A stretch of 5,384 bases of DNA from Geobacteraceae bacterium (GCA_020201305.1 JAIVHC010000120.1:1-5384), one strand, 5' to 3'. Shown: positions 1 through 5,384, counted from the stretch's first letter. Translations and numbers: made by a program. Notes: a model not told the origin generated them from the sequence alone.

Positions 1-621
1 AGTATACACCGCAAGCTTATCCCGATATTCAGTGTCTCCGAGAGCTTCATTGCGCCACGGATAACGGATCTGATGAACGGTGCCCGGTGCGCCCCGGTTT
101 GCGTTGTCAATCATTTCCTGGATAAACAGGCGACCGTTGCCGTCTTCCTCATCACTGATGTCCTCTCCCTCGCGTGCGATATGCGCCTGGAGGACACCGT
201 CGCTGGAGAGGGTATAGATGTAGCCGCTCGCGCCGATACTGATCTGCTTCAGGAGTTTACGTGCCTGTGCGCGCGCCTGTGCGGGGGTCAGCTTGTCGTT
301 CTGCTGCAGACGCTGTTTTTCTTCAACCATTTCGCGTGCCACATCGAGCAGGGTCTCGAGCTCGCGGATAAAATCGTTTTTGCGCTCCTGCTGATATACC
401 TGAAACTGCTGGTGGTGTGCTTCAAGGAGGTGACGCGTAAAGGTGGCCATATGTTCCAGATCATCGCGACTCGCCTGGTTGATGCCGCTGCGCGCCAGAT
501 CGGAGGCGTTGTAGCCCACGATGTTGCCTACGAGCAGCAGGGGAAGGAAAACCAGGGGCAGGATAATGCTCAGCAGTTTCCAGCGTAGCTTCATGTTTTT
601 AAACGTATGTGTAATAGACAT
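1..621 (-). CDS. Membrane-anchored Cache-domain sensor protein, N-terminal part (runs off the left edge)
   Basis: Partial: 207 codons are visible and the reading frame stays open to the window edge. Residues about 16-37 form one hydrophobic membrane segment after a basic start (KLRWK). A long, charged, Gln-rich, probably helical stretch follows (about 40-125). Then comes a Cache-like core with GASGYIYTLSSDG at 130-142, a GRLFIQEM helix at 163-170, and Y187-P-W at 187-189. This order (membrane helix, long helix, Cache fold) is the usual extracytoplasmic ligand-sensing half of bacterial histidine kinases, chemoreceptors, and diguanylate or adenylate cyclases. The output domain lies outside the window, so the class cannot be told. 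I chose the ATG at 621 because it starts 8 nt after the preceding gene's stop, which fits coupled translation. An in-frame ATG at 594 (MKLRWK) is the alternative; neither has a strong Shine-Dalgarno. It is the third gene of the minus-strand operon. The Cache assignment is fairly sure; the start is uncertain. Confidence 0.72.
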   Translation of the reverse strand, partial: MSITHTFKNMKLRWKLLSIILPLVFLPLLLVGNIVGYNASDLARSGINQASRDDLEHMATFTRHLLEAHHQQFQVYQQERKNDFIRELETLLDVAREMVEEKQRLQQNDKLTPAQARAQARKLLKQISIGASGYIYTLSSDGVLQAHIAREGEDISDEEDGNGRLFIQEMIDNANRGAPGTVHQIRYPWRNEALGDTEYRDKLAVYT

Positions 622-629
622 GCTTATGC

Positions 630-1697
630 TCAGCGTGGAAGTTGGGTTCCGGTGTCGGGTAGAGAAAAGGCGCGCCGGTAGTGGCGAATCTGAATAAAGG
701 CGATCTTACATGCGCTCAGGATGGGAACGCCGATAATCATCCCCAGGACGCCGTAGATTTTCCCCCCCATGATGATGGCAACAATTACCAGCAGGGGGTG
801 AAGGTTGGCGTAGCGTGAAATCAGAATGGGGATGAGGATAAAGTTATCCAGGATCACCTGGGAGATTAGAACATACAGGATCACGATCCACCAGAACTGC
901 GGCCCGAAGCCGAGATCGATGAGGGCGATGGTGAGGCCAGGAATCATTCCCACCAGGGGTCCGACGTAAGGTACCAGATTGGTAATCCCCGCGAAGAGGC
1001 CGAGCAGAGGGGCGTAGCGGATGTCGGTAAGACTCAGGCCTGCGGTTATGCACATCCCGATGATGCTGGCCTCGATGATACGCCCGCGCACAAACCTTGA
1101 GGTCTGACGGCTTATAAGATAGGAGAGATCATGCGCCATTTCAAAATAGCGGTTGGGTGCAAGCGCGATGAGGTTGCGGCGGATGTTGGCACCATCGCGG
1201 ATAAAGAAAAACGCGAAAATTGGCACCAGAATCAACAGGCTTCCGAGTTTGAGTGCCGATTTCGGGGTTGGCACCTTTTCGGTAAGATCATACTGGATCA
1301 GAAAGGGGAACTGCTCCTGCCAGGATATCTGCGCTTCCTTTACGTATTTGATCAGTCCCGAGCTGTAACGCGGAAAATCCTGCACCAGGGAGATCCACAT
1401 CTGCTGGGTATAGGTAACGAGCCAGCTGCCGGAAAACCACAGGAGTGTTAGGATAAGGAAAAAAATCGCGAGGGTGGAGCGACTGCGCGGGATATGATAC
1501 TTCTCCAGCCTGCTCACCACCGGATCAAGGACAAAAGCGGTGGCGAGTGCCAGGATCAGCGGGACAAAAATTCCTGCCGCAGCAGAGCGCAGTGTCAGCG
1601 CAATCGTGGAGGCGGAGGAAAAAATGGCGAGACCGCTTGCAAGAGCGGCGGTCATCACAAGATAGAAAAAGAGGAATTGGGAACGGGTTATGTTCAT
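630..1697 (-). CDS. AI-2E transporter family (PerM/DUF20-type) membrane protein
   Basis: The protein has 355 residues, the normal length for this family, and is rich in membrane segments. Helices lie at about 8-30, 40-60 and 75-97, followed by a soluble stretch at about 100-148. Further helices lie at about 150-167, 208-225, 229-260, 268-295 and 300-335. Family hallmarks are visible: FFIRDG at 164-169, RGRIIEASIIG at 204-214, NLVPYVGPLVGMIPG at 240-254, and LHP at 299-301 followed by GGKIYGVLGMIIGVP at 311-325. Members are inner-membrane proteins. A few have been linked to autoinducer-2 export or to sodium/proton antiport, but for most the substrate is unknown, so the name should not be read as proof of AI-2 transport. 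A GAGGAA Shine-Dalgarno (1709-1714) sits 11 nt before the ATG, inside the end of the upstream cyclic-nucleotide-binding gene, whose stop is only 2 nt away. This indicates co-transcription and probably coupled translation. The family call is firm; the function is unknown. Confidence 0.9.
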   Translation of the reverse strand: MNITRSQFLFFYLVMTAALASGLAIFSSASTIALTLRSAAAGIFVPLILALATAFVLDPVVSRLEKYHIPRSRSTLAIFFLILTLLWFSGSWLVTYTQQMWISLVQDFPRYSSGLIKYVKEAQISWQEQFPFLIQYDLTEKVPTPKSALKLGSLLILVPIFAFFFIRDGANIRRNLIALAPNRYFEMAHDLSYLISRQTSRFVRGRIIEASIIGMCITAGLSLTDIRYAPLLGLFAGITNLVPYVGPLVGMIPGLTIALIDLGFGPQFWWIVILYVLISQVILDNFILIPILISRYANLHPLLVIVAIIMGGKIYGVLGMIIGVPILSACKIAFIQIRHYRRAFSLPDTGTQLPR

Positions 1698-1699
1698 AC

Positions 1700-2209
1700 T
1701 TATTCAGATTCCTCGGATATGGAGTGTTTGCGTAATTCGAGGATCGCATTCTGCAGTCTTTCGCTGATTACCGAAGTGAGACCGAGAAGGATGCGGTTGG
1801 CGATCTCGGGGCGGCGCTCGGCGACGGCAAACAGATCAGAGCGGAACAGCCCCAGCAGTTCGCAGTTTTCGTTGCACGAGGCGGAGATCACCCGCGCTGC
1901 AGGGGTGGCAATGGTGGTTTCGCCAAAAAAATCCCCCGGCCCCAGTACACTCAGGTCCTCGCGCCGGTTGTGGCTGTCGCGGGTAAACAGGGTAACGTGG
2001 CCGCTGCGGATAACATACATTCCCGACCCCGGATCGCCCTGCTCGAAAATGATTTCACCCGGATCGTAGGTGCGGGTGTGGATCAGGGTCTTGATGTAGT
2101 GAAAATCTTTCTGGTTCAGGTGTGAAAAAACCGGAATTCGCTGCAGAAAAGTGCTCAGACTTTCCTCTTCCTTGTTGCTGCGTAGAATTCTATCCCACAG
2201 ATTATGCAT
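1700..2209 (-). CDS. Stand-alone cyclic-nucleotide-binding domain (Crp/PKA-R type) protein without an output domain
   Basis: The protein has 169 residues. A single cNMP-binding beta-barrel spans about 20-140. It has the start motif FLQRIPVFSHLNQKDF (21-36), the turn YDPGEIIFEQGDPGSGMYVIRSG (48-70, key residues G51, F55, G58 and G70), and the phosphate-binding cassette GDFFGETTIATPAARVISA (92-110). In that cassette G96-E97 would contact the ribose and R106 the cyclic phosphate. The residue after R106 is Val, where cAMP/cGMP binders often have Ser or Thr, so ligand identity is open. After the barrel only a helix (about 135-162) and an acidic tail (EESE) remain. There is no helix-turn-helix, so this is not a Crp-type transcription factor. 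GGAGAA at 2215-2220 lies 5 nt before the ATG and supports the start. It is the first gene of the three-gene minus-strand operon and is divergent from uvrC. It may act as a regulatory subunit for the membrane proteins that follow; this is inference. Confidence 0.88.
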   Translation of the reverse strand: MHNLWDRILRSNKEEESLSTFLQRIPVFSHLNQKDFHYIKTLIHTRTYDPGEIIFEQGDPGSGMYVIRSGHVTLFTRDSHNRREDLSVLGPGDFFGETTIATPAARVISASCNENCELLGLFRSDLFAVAERRPEIANRILLGLTSVISERLQNAILELRKHSISEESE

Positions 2210-2253
2210 GCAGTTTCTCCGTGTGGTCCAAGTAAGAGACTTTTGGGCGCGAT

Positions 2254-2262
2254 TCTATATCA
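2254..2262 (-). promoter_or_regulatory. Candidate extended -10 promoter element for the CNBD-PerM-Cache operon
   Basis: Read on the minus strand, this is TG-A-TATAGA, close to an extended -10 (TGnTATAAT); the overlapping TAGAAT (2252-2257) matches five of six bases of the -10 consensus. No good -35 hexamer lies at 16-18 bp, as expected if the TG extension substitutes for it. Transcription would start near 2246, leaving a leader of about 37 nt that includes the GGAGAA ribosome site at 2215-2220. Assigned by eye only. Confidence 0.33.
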
Positions 2263-2308
2263 TTCGTACCGCCTAAAACCAGAAAAATCCCCACATGGCT
2301 TGCGGGAT

Positions 2309-2329
2309 GCTGTTGGTTGCAGGTACAGC
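2309..2329. repeat. Short perfect dyad GCTGT-N11-ACAGC, possible operator
   Basis: Two perfectly complementary 5-base arms (2309-2313 and 2325-2329) are separated by 11 bases, so the arm centres are 16 bp apart, roughly one and a half helical turns. It lies between the two divergent start sites and overlaps the weak plus-strand -35 candidate. The arms resemble the CTGT/ACAG ends of a gammaproteobacterial LexA box, but the spacer there is 8 bases, so this does not fit. A dyad with 5-base arms may well be chance. Confidence 0.2.
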
Positions 2330-2466
2330 GTCACATGCGTATACCTTTTCTTTGCCTCAAAGCGCAGGTGCGTTGGAGTTGGGGGATATGTTATCTTGAA
2401 GCAGTTTCAGTGCAGGTGCCACAAGAGCATATTTAGCAGATTCTATTTTAAACATACGGATTTACT

Positions 2467-4098
2467 ATGCCAGGTTTGCAGGATATAAACCTCGACCAGA
2501 TCTCTACCCGCTGTGGGGTGTATCTGATGTACGATGAAGGGCAGCGGGTTATCTACGTGGGTAAGGCGCGCAATCTGCGCGCGCGCGTGCGTCAGTATGT
2601 GCGCGGAGATGACAAACGCGCCCAGATTCAGTTCCTTATGCAGCGCGCGCGGCATCTGGAGACCATGATCACCGACACGGAAAAAGAAGCCCTGATCCTG
2701 GAAAACACCCTGATCAAGAAGCACAAGCCGCGCTACAATATCAATCTGCGTGACGATAAAACCTATGTATCCTTGCGCATTGATTTGAATGAAGACTATC
2801 CTGCCATCAAAGTGGTGCGGCGGGTGAAGCGGGATAAAGCCATGTACTTCGGCCCTTATGCCTCGGCCGGTGCGTTAAAACAGACATTGAAGGAAATCCA
2901 GCGCATTTTCCCTCTGCGCCGCCATGCGTGGTCACAATGCCGGCGGCGGGAGCGCCCGTGCCTGTTCTACCAGATCGGGCAGTGCAGTGCGCCCTGCCAT
3001 GGGAAGATAAGCCGTGAGGATTACCGTACACAGGTGCAGGGGGTGATCAAGTTTCTCTCCGGACGCCAGAGCGAAGTGGTAAACGACCTGCGCCATCGCA
3101 TGGTTGCTGCTTCCGAAGCGCTGTAGTTCGAGGAAGCAGCGCGTCTGCGCGACCAGATCCACGCTATTGAGGAAACCCTGCAACAGCAGAAGGTGGTAAG
3201 CAGTGACGGCGCGGATATGGATGTCGTGGGGCGCTGTGGCCGGAGAGTCATGAGGTTCTGCAGCAGTGGCTTGAAGATATCCGTGGTGCCAGGGTGCATG
3301 TGCGCGTACCCCAGCGCGGGGAACGCTATGAGCTGGTGCTTATGGCGCAGCGCAACGCACAGGAGCATGCGCGTGAGCGTGGGGATCGGCGTGAAGCCCG
3401 TCTGGCGGTGCTAGAGCAGCTGCGTAATTCTCTGAAACTGCAGCATCTACCGCTGCGCATGGAATGCTATGATATCTCCAACACCCAGGGAGAACACTCT
3501 GTTGCGAGTATGGTGGTTAGCATTAACGGCGAAGCGGACAAGGATGAATACCGTCACTACCGGATAAAAAGTGTTACAGGCGCGGATGACTATGCCTCTA
3601 TGCAGGAAGTGTTGCGTCGGCGTTTGAGTCGGGGCATCGAGGAGGGTAACCTCCCGGATATGATCCTCCTTGATGGAGGAAAGGGGCAGCTATCTTCTGC
3701 GGAACAGGTGATAGCCGAACTGGGGCTCGAACAGGAGCTGGACCTGGTATCCATTGCTAAAAGCCGGGTGAAACGCAATGTGCGCGGACATGCGGTGGAG
3801 CGCAGTGAAGAGCGTTTCTTCCGTCCCGGGCGCAAAAACCCCATCACCCTGCGCAGTGGTTCCGCGCCTTTGTTTATGCTCGAGCGCCTGCGCGATGAAG
3901 CACACCGTTTTGCCATCACCCATCATCGACGCTTACGCCACAAGGCGGGGCTTGAGTAAGCTCTGGAGCAGATTGAGGGAATCGGGCCCAAACGGCGGGT
4001 AAAACTGTTGCGCCACTTCGGCAGCGTCGCCAGGCTTAAAAATGCCAGAATCTGCGGCGGCGGCAGTGCATGCGTATTTTTCGCAGGATGAGAATTGA
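2467..4098 (+). pseudogene. uvrC: Broken uvrC: UvrABC excinuclease subunit C, two nonsense codons and two frame-changing deletions
   Basis: UvrC makes both incisions around DNA lesions in nucleotide excision repair, working with UvrA and UvrB. Residues 1-219 (2467-3123) carry the GIY-YIG nuclease (GVYL at 17-20, IYVGKARNLRARV at 29-41, catalytic-type Glu in ILEN at 77-80) and the four-Cys motif C158/C165/C173/C177 thought to bind an Fe-S cluster. TAG at 3124-3126 then interrupts the frame just before the UVR domain (FEEAARLRDQI), which continues in the same frame to about 3229. The sequence next jumps to the third frame at ALWPESHEVLQQWL (from 3231), having lost about 60 residues expected between DVVG and this segment. 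The RNase H-like half follows with MECYDIS (Asp codon 3471), GADDYA (3585-3590), LLDGGKGQL (Asp 3672) and His 3903. TAA at 3957-3959 falls in the middle of the final domain, just before ALEQIEGIGPKRR. After LKNA (to 4046) about 12 residues are missing, and the authentic tail (PESAAAAVHAYF) is back in the first frame, ending at TGA 4096-4098. The intact family length is about 600 residues. The 5' third alone (2467-3126) and 3294-3959 remain open frames. Confidence 0.9.
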
Positions 4099-4106
4099 AT
4101 GATAAA

Positions 4107-4125
4107 GGGACGCCTGGGCGTGCCC
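4107..4125 (+). other. Imperfect hairpin between the uvrC remnant and lrgA
   Basis: GGGACGC (4107-4113) can pair with GCGTGCCC (4118-4125), with one bulged G and a 4-base loop (4114-4117). No T-run follows: the next bases are GATGTGGAGG, which contain the lrgA ribosome site. It therefore does not look like an intrinsic terminator. It could be a weak RNA structure in the lrgA leader, or chance in GC-rich DNA. Confidence 0.22.
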
Positions 4126-4145
4126 GATGTGGAGGATAAAGTTAT

Positions 4146-4490
4146 ATGCTCAGAGGGATGGCGATTTTGCTCGGTTTGCAGTTGGTTGGTGAGGTCCTTA
4201 CCCGTTGGCTGGAGATGCCTCTGCCAGGCAGCGTAGTGGGGATGCTCCTGCTCCTGGCGGGGCTGCGCGCGGGAATCTTCCGTGTTGACTGGGTCAAGGA
4301 TGCAGCGGAGTTGCTTTTGAGTAACCTCTCGTTGCTTTTTGTTCCTGCGGGTGTTGGGGTAATGGTGTACGCGGATCTGATTGCGCGCCACTGGCTCGCG
4401 TTGAGTGTGGCTGCGAGTCTGAGTACCCTGATTGTATTGGCGGTCACCGGCTGGAGCGCGCAGTATCTGGCGCGCAAAGGGGGCAAATGA
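4146..4490 (+). CDS. lrgA: LrgA/CidA family holin-like membrane protein
   Basis: The protein has 114 residues, the usual size, and about four hydrophobic segments (about 3-18, 27-43, 57-76, 84-104). Family motifs are clear: LQLVGEVL (11-18), the PLPGSVVGMLLLL segment (26-38), and LLLSNLSLLFVPAGVGVM (56-73), followed by a basic tail (YLARKGGK). CidA/LrgA proteins were described as holin/antiholin-like modulators of murein hydrolase activity and cell death. With LrgB they have more recently been implicated in pyruvate or other short organic acid transport. The ATG is the first possible start, since an in-frame TAA lies three codons upstream (4137-4139). GGAGG at 4131-4135 is a strong ribosome site 10 nt before it. 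It lies 47 bp after the uvrC remnant and overlaps lrgB by 4 nt, forming a two-gene unit. No LytSR-type regulator genes are seen nearby. The choice between lrgA and cidA cannot be made from sequence alone. Confidence 0.88.
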   Translation: MLRGMAILLGLQLVGEVLTRWLEMPLPGSVVGMLLLLAGLRAGIFRVDWVKDAAELLLSNLSLLFVPAGVGVMVYADLIARHWLALSVAASLSTLIVLAVTGWSAQYLARKGGK

Positions 4491-5185
4491 TGTTATCCCC
4501 ACTGGTGCAGACACCGCTGTTCGGTATCACCCTGACTCTGGTCACGTATGAACTGGCGTCCTGTGTGTATCGACGCTGGCCTCTAGCGCTGCTCAATCCG
4601 GTCATTGTGACTGCCGCCTGTATAATTCTGTTTTTGTCTCTGTTGGATATCCCTTATGCGCAGTATGCCGCGGGCGGGGATATTTTGCTGTTCCTGCTCG
4701 GGCCTGCGGTTGTGGCGCTGGGGCTTCCGCTGTATCAGCGCCGCGCAGAAATTATCTCGCGTCTGCTTCCCACCCTTTGTGCGGTAAGTGCGGGCGCTGT
4801 TGCTTCCATTGTTTCCGCCACCGGGATACTGCTTCTGTTCGGCAGTGATACCGGCCTGATCCTTTCCATGGCGCCGAAATCGGTGACTACGCCAATAGCT
4901 ATCGGTATTTCAGAAAAAATCGGCGGAATTGTCCCCTTAACTGCTGCCATCGTAGTTGTTACCGGTTGTTTTGGAGGGATGGTGGGGCCAACCTTTTGCC
5001 GCCTCCTCGGAATTCGTGATCCCTTCGCCATGGGCCTGGCGATGGGAACCGCTGCCCACGGACTCGGAACAGGGCGTATGCTCGAAATTGATCGCTTTGG
5101 TGGGGCCATGGCCGGACTCTCCATCGGTCTCAACGGGGTGATAACCGCAGCCATTATCCCGATTTTTGTTGCCCTGCTCCCCTGA
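4487..5185 (+). CDS. lrgB: LrgB/CidB family membrane protein
   Basis: The protein has 232 residues, the full normal length, and is strongly hydrophobic with multiple membrane segments. Diagnostic motifs are present in order: LLNPVI (35-40), LLGPAVVALGLPLYQ (70-84), APKSVTTPIAIGISEKIGG (129-147), VVTGCFGGMVGP (157-168), the AMGLAMGTAAHGLGTGRM stretch (181-198), and GAMAGLSIGLNG (206-217). It is the partner of LrgA. Bacterial LrgAB and PftAB import pyruvate in some species, and the related plant chloroplast protein PLGG1 moves glycolate and glycerate, so an organic-acid transporter role is as likely as a lysis-control role. The ATG at 4487 overlaps the lrgA stop (ATGA), and a second in-frame ATG follows directly at 4490. 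AAGGGGG at 4477-4483, inside lrgA, serves as ribosome site. Reading is therefore probably coupled to lrgA. All signature motifs are intact. Confidence 0.92.
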   Translation: MMLSPLVQTPLFGITLTLVTYELASCVYRRWPLALLNPVIVTAACIILFLSLLDIPYAQYAAGGDILLFLLGPAVVALGLPLYQRRAEIISRLLPTLCAVSAGAVASIVSATGILLLFGSDTGLILSMAPKSVTTPIAIGISEKIGGIVPLTAAIVVVTGCFGGMVGPTFCRLLGIRDPFAMGLAMGTAAHGLGTGRMLEIDRFGGAMAGLSIGLNGVITAAIIPIFVALLP

Positions 5186-5197
5186 TGTATTTTCAGG
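5181..5197 (+). other. Small inverted repeat over the lrgB stop codon
   Basis: CCTGA (5181-5185) and TCAGG (5193-5197) are exact complements around a 7-base loop, with the lrgB TGA inside the left arm. No U-tract follows directly, so a terminator function is doubtful. The right arm also overlaps the -35 of the promoter proposed for the next gene. Confidence 0.18.
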
Positions 5198-5218
5198 CCG
5201 GAGATGTTTGTCTTTAAT
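5190..5218 (+). promoter_or_regulatory. Candidate sigma70-type promoter for the gene starting at 5252
   Basis: TTTTCA (5190-5195, four of six consensus bases) and TTTAAT (5213-5218, five of six) are separated by an ideal 17 bp. The predicted start near 5225 leaves a short leader containing AGGAGAGG (5238-5245). The A+T-rich stretch stands out from the GC-rich genes on both sides. If real, the last gene is transcribed separately from lrgAB. It was found by eye, and a sequence of this composition will give some chance matches. Confidence 0.38.
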
Positions 5219-5251
5219 TGATTTGACGTGATTAAACAGGAGAGGTGTTTT

Positions 5252-5384
5252 ATGAGTAACGCGGAGGCGCAAAGCGCCACTGAACATATTGGTAGTGTTG
5301 ATCTGTCAGGTAAACCCGGCTGGGAGGAGTTTGATGCTCCTGCGCTTGTGGGTGACTCGCTGCGCTTTGTTTCCGGCGAACCCC
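5252..5384 (+). CDS. Unidentified protein, N-terminal 44 codons only (runs off the right edge)
   Basis: An ATG preceded by a very good ribosome site (AGGAG at 5238-5242, 9 nt spacing) opens a frame that stays open to the window end. The visible residues begin MSNAEAQSATEHIG and continue with SGKPGWEEFDAPALVGDS and LRFVSGEP. The N-terminus is polar and acidic, with no signal peptide or membrane segment, so the product is probably cytoplasmic. I do not recognise a family in this short stretch. It lies 66 bp after lrgB in the same direction, with a plausible promoter of its own. That it is a gene is likely, from the ribosome site and frame; its function is unknown. Confidence 0.68.
   Translation, partial: MSNAEAQSATEHIGSVDLSGKPGWEEFDAPALVGDSLRFVSGEP

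Larger units (their letters stand above)
2210..2466. other. Divergent intergenic region between the CNBD operon and uvrC
   Basis: These 257 bp separate two divergently transcribed blocks. I see no convincing coding sequence: a small plus-strand frame starting inside the cyclic-nucleotide-binding gene has no family resemblance, and its composition shows nothing gene-like. The region should hold both promoters. On the minus strand there is an extended -10-like element near 2254-2262. On the plus side the best pair is weak (TTGCAG at 2317-2322, 17 bp, TATACC at 2340-2345), and uvrC itself has only a poor GGA at 2458-2460 as a ribosome site. A short dyad (2309-2329) and two copies of GCAGGTG (2364-2370 and 2412-2418) are present, with a related GCAGGT at 2319-2324. 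Nothing here establishes a specific regulator. Confidence 0.6.

Noticed and set aside
73..588. Plus-strand 171-codon open frame
   Set aside because: It lies antisense to the Cache sensor, which has a membrane helix and recognisable Cache motifs. The plus frame shows no family resemblance and has no good ribosome site.
1494..2069. Plus-strand 191-codon open frame
   Set aside because: It is antisense across the junction of the PerM and cyclic-nucleotide-binding genes, both of which have strong family motifs.
2309..2329. LexA (SOS) box upstream of uvrC
   Set aside because: The arms look like CTGT/ACAG but the spacer is 11 bases rather than the 8 of the gammaproteobacterial box. Arm identity alone is weak evidence.
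2204..2488. Small plus-strand gene in the intergenic region
   Set aside because: It begins inside the cyclic-nucleotide-binding gene's start, has no ribosome site, overlaps the uvrC start, and encodes a Cys-rich peptide without recognisable pattern.
3124..3126. TAG in uvrC as a pyrrolysine or suppressed codon
   Set aside because: Some deltaproteobacteria-like lineages do use TAG for pyrrolysine, but the gene also has a TAA stop and two frame-changing deletions. Recoding one codon would not restore a protein, and I know of no reason for pyrrolysine at this place in UvrC.
3193..3414. Separate small plus-strand gene inside uvrC
   Set aside because: It is only the original uvrC frame running on past the internal deletion. 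Its first residues are UvrC (VVSSDGADMDVVG) and the rest is out-of-frame sequence.
3933..4514. Minus-strand 193-codon open frame
   Set aside because: It is antisense to the uvrC 3' end and all of lrgA; its low-complexity Gln/Arg/Thr-rich protein reads as a shadow of the GC-rich coding strand.
5218..5236. FNR/Crp-like site around TTGATTTGACGTGATTAA
   Set aside because: Half-site-like words are present, but they do not form the required inverted repeat with a 4-base spacer.
4735..5280. Minus-strand 181-codon open frame
   Set aside because: It is antisense to lrgB, which has all its family motifs intact; the Pro/Ile/Arg-rich translation matches nothing I know.

Overview
The window carries two divergent gene blocks around a 257-bp intergenic region at 2210-2466, plus the start of another gene at the right edge. 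The organism is most likely a free-living Gram-negative bacterium. The wording of the UvrC remnant, including its Cys motif CRRRERPC/CSAPC and its NINLRDDKTY stretch, and the Cache-type sensor remind me most of Desulfuromonadota (Geobacter/Pelobacter-like). This is an inference from remembered sequences, not a search. I see no insertion sequence, tRNA, rRNA, CRISPR array or phage gene.

Left block (minus strand, read right to left from 2209). Three tightly packed genes form a probable operon: a stand-alone cyclic-nucleotide-binding-domain protein with no DNA-binding domain (1700-2209), an AI-2E/PerM family membrane protein (630-1697), and a membrane-anchored Cache-domain sensor that runs off the left edge (1-621). 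The gaps are 2 and 8 nt. Together they look like a signalling/membrane module whose signal and output are unknown.

Middle (plus strand). uvrC (2467-4098), the nucleotide-excision-repair incision nuclease, is recognisable from end to end but clearly broken. It has an in-frame TAG at 3124, a frame-changing internal loss of about 60 codons near 3230, an in-frame TAA at 3957, and a second small frame-changing deletion near 4046. The true UvrC C-terminus can be found in the original frame and ends at 4098. Most domain motifs remain well conserved between the lesions, so the decay appears recent. This is the most notable observation in the window.

Right block (plus strand). An intact lrgA-lrgB (cidA-cidB-like) pair (4146-5185) overlaps by 4 nt (ATGA). 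A short gap with a plausible sigma70-type promoter follows, and then the first 44 codons of a gene I do not recognise (5252 to the edge).

I found no wholly new system. The candidates worth following are the CNBD-PerM-Cache operon and the decayed uvrC.
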